A DNA stretch of 64,000 bases from Paenibacillus xylanivorans (GTDB taxonomy: Bacteria > Bacillota > Bacilli > Paenibacillales > Paenibacillaceae): NCBI RefSeq assembly GCF_001280595.1, contig NZ_LITU01000050.1:147982-211981 (forward strand), read 5' to 3'. Of the stretch, positions 63,222 through 64,000 are shown in pieces. The notes under the pieces were generated by a model. That model was not told the DNA's origin, did not search any database, and worked only from the letters and a program-made list of their open reading frames with translations. Position 1 is the first letter of the stretch; each line of letters starts with the position of its first letter. Both the position numbers and the translations under genes were made by a program.

Positions 63222-64000
63222 ATGGGAGCTCAAATTCCAGAAGTACGATCGACAGATGAATTACGTGAAAAATGGATGAAGCCGGAGGTCATTAGCGGTT
63301 CCGAAATTCTGCTGAGAAGCTTGTTGCTGGAAGGTGTAGAGTGCGTTTTTGGTTACCCGGGCGGCGCAGTGTTGTACATTTACGATGCGATGTATGGTTT
63401 CGAGGATTTCAAGCACGTGTTAACCCGTCACGAACAAGGTGCCATTCATGCAGCTGACGGATATGCACGGGCGAGTGGAAAAGTGGGTGTCTGTATCGCT
63501 ACCTCCGGACCTGGAGCAACGAATCTAGTTACGGGTATTGCAACAGCGTATATGGATTCCGTACCACTCGTAGTCATTACGGGAAATGTAATTTCCAGTC
63601 TGATCGGCTCCGATGCTTTCCAGGAAGCGGATATTACCGGAATCACGATGCCAATCACCAAACACAGTTATCTGGTAAAAGACGTAAAAGATTTGTCACG
63701 TGTCATTCATGAGGCATTTCATATTGCGAATACAGGACGTAAAGGTCCCGTATTGATCGACATTCCGAAGGATGTATCGGCTAACAAAACGTTGTTTGAA
63801 CCCGTGACTGAACCTGTTATATTGAGAGGGTACAACCCACGGACAGTACCGAACAAACTTCAGGTTGATCGTCTGGCTCAGGCGATTCAGGAAGCAGAGC
63901 GTCCGATGATTCTGGCAGGCGGCGGTGTAGTTTACTCCGGTGGACACGAAGCGCTGTTCGAATTTGTGGAGAAGACAGGCATTCCAATCACGACAACACT
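63222..64000 (+). CDS. ilvB: Acetolactate synthase large subunit (3' end outside window)
   Basis: First enzyme of branched-chain amino acid synthesis; thiamine-diphosphate-dependent condensation of pyruvate. The first 259 codons are present: GSEILLRSLLLEGVECVFGY, PGGAVLYIYDAM, the catalytic Glu in LTRHEQGAIHAADGYARASG, TSGPGATNLVTGIATAYMDS and GSDAFQEADITGIT. ATG 63222 has GAGAGGAGG upstream. The frame stays open to the right edge. It is controlled by the T-box leader, and ilvN/ilvC/leu genes are expected beyond. Confidence 0.95.
   Translation, partial: MGAQIPEVRSTDELREKWMKPEVISGSEILLRSLLLEGVECVFGYPGGAVLYIYDAMYGFEDFKHVLTRHEQGAIHAADGYARASGKVGVCIATSGPGATNLVTGIATAYMDSVPLVVITGNVISSLIGSDAFQEADITGITMPITKHSYLVKDVKDLSRVIHEAFHIANTGRKGPVLIDIPKDVSANKTLFEPVTEPVILRGYNPRTVPNKLQVDRLAQAIQEAERPMILAGGGVVYSGGHEALFEFVEKTGIPITTT

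Overview
The window looks like chromosomal DNA of a Paenibacillus-type Firmicute. This rests on the infC-rpmI-rplT operon with an ATT-started infC, a T-box leader before ilvB, Lpl-type sugar ABC genes beside a membrane-bound AraC/YesN-type sensor, an S-layer-homology protein, a cytoplasmic GH26 enzyme and strong AGGAGG-like ribosome binding sites. GC is near 45-50% except in one AT-rich island. I see no tRNA, rRNA, insertion sequence, phage gene or CRISPR array. The species cannot be fixed from the sequence alone.

Layout. 1-2 kb: the end of a manno-oligosaccharide-type ABC system plus a GH26 glycosidase. 2.3-8.1 kb: a formylglycine-generating enzyme with both catalytic cysteines, a TetR/MFS pair sharing an 18-bp operator, and a DeoR regulator divergent from a phosphoesterase and a DMT permease, with inverted 20-bp boxes between them. 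8.3-11.4 kb: small metabolic and unknown genes. 11.5-20.2 kb: one long, mostly overlapping operon: ketoacyl-synthase III homologue, ATP-grasp ligase, NAD-dependent epimerase/dehydrogenase, metallo-beta-lactamase-fold hydrolase, F390-synthetase-like adenylate-forming enzyme, SDR, a 40-residue membrane peptide, a DJ-1/PfpI protein, a GNAT and a kinase-like protein. This is the best candidate here for an undescribed biosynthetic system. 20.3-29.1 kb: acetyltransferases, NUDIX enzymes, murI, coaA and several small proteins, some shorter than 45 residues.

29.4-34.4 kb holds a secreted SLH protein followed by a 1223-residue secreted Ig-like-domain protein. An AT-rich island straddles the junction of the two genes. 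35.1-39.3 kb is the odhAB operon of the TCA cycle. 39.4-43.2 kb, on the minus strand, has a lysophospholipase-like hydrolase, manA and the tRNA-wobble modification pair mnmM/ytqA. Then come trmB, the YesN-like regulator and its divergent Lpl-type transporter (44.6-50.8 kb), and a PAP2/glycolipid glycosyltransferase pair (50.9-52.6 kb).

53.3-56.0 kb carries a family-2 membrane glycosyltransferase and the translation operon infC-rpmI-rplT with its leader attenuator. 56.6-61.6 kb is a guanosine/nucleoside ABC importer (nupNOPQ-like) with stacked hairpins between the binding-protein gene and the rest. The window closes with a Gly/Pro-rich small protein, a GNAT, and a T-box leader (leucine CUC specifier inferred) controlling ilvB, which runs off the right edge.

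Start codons were set by ribosome-binding-site position where the longest reading frame was clearly too long. Functions are assigned from visible motifs and family memory; no database search was run.
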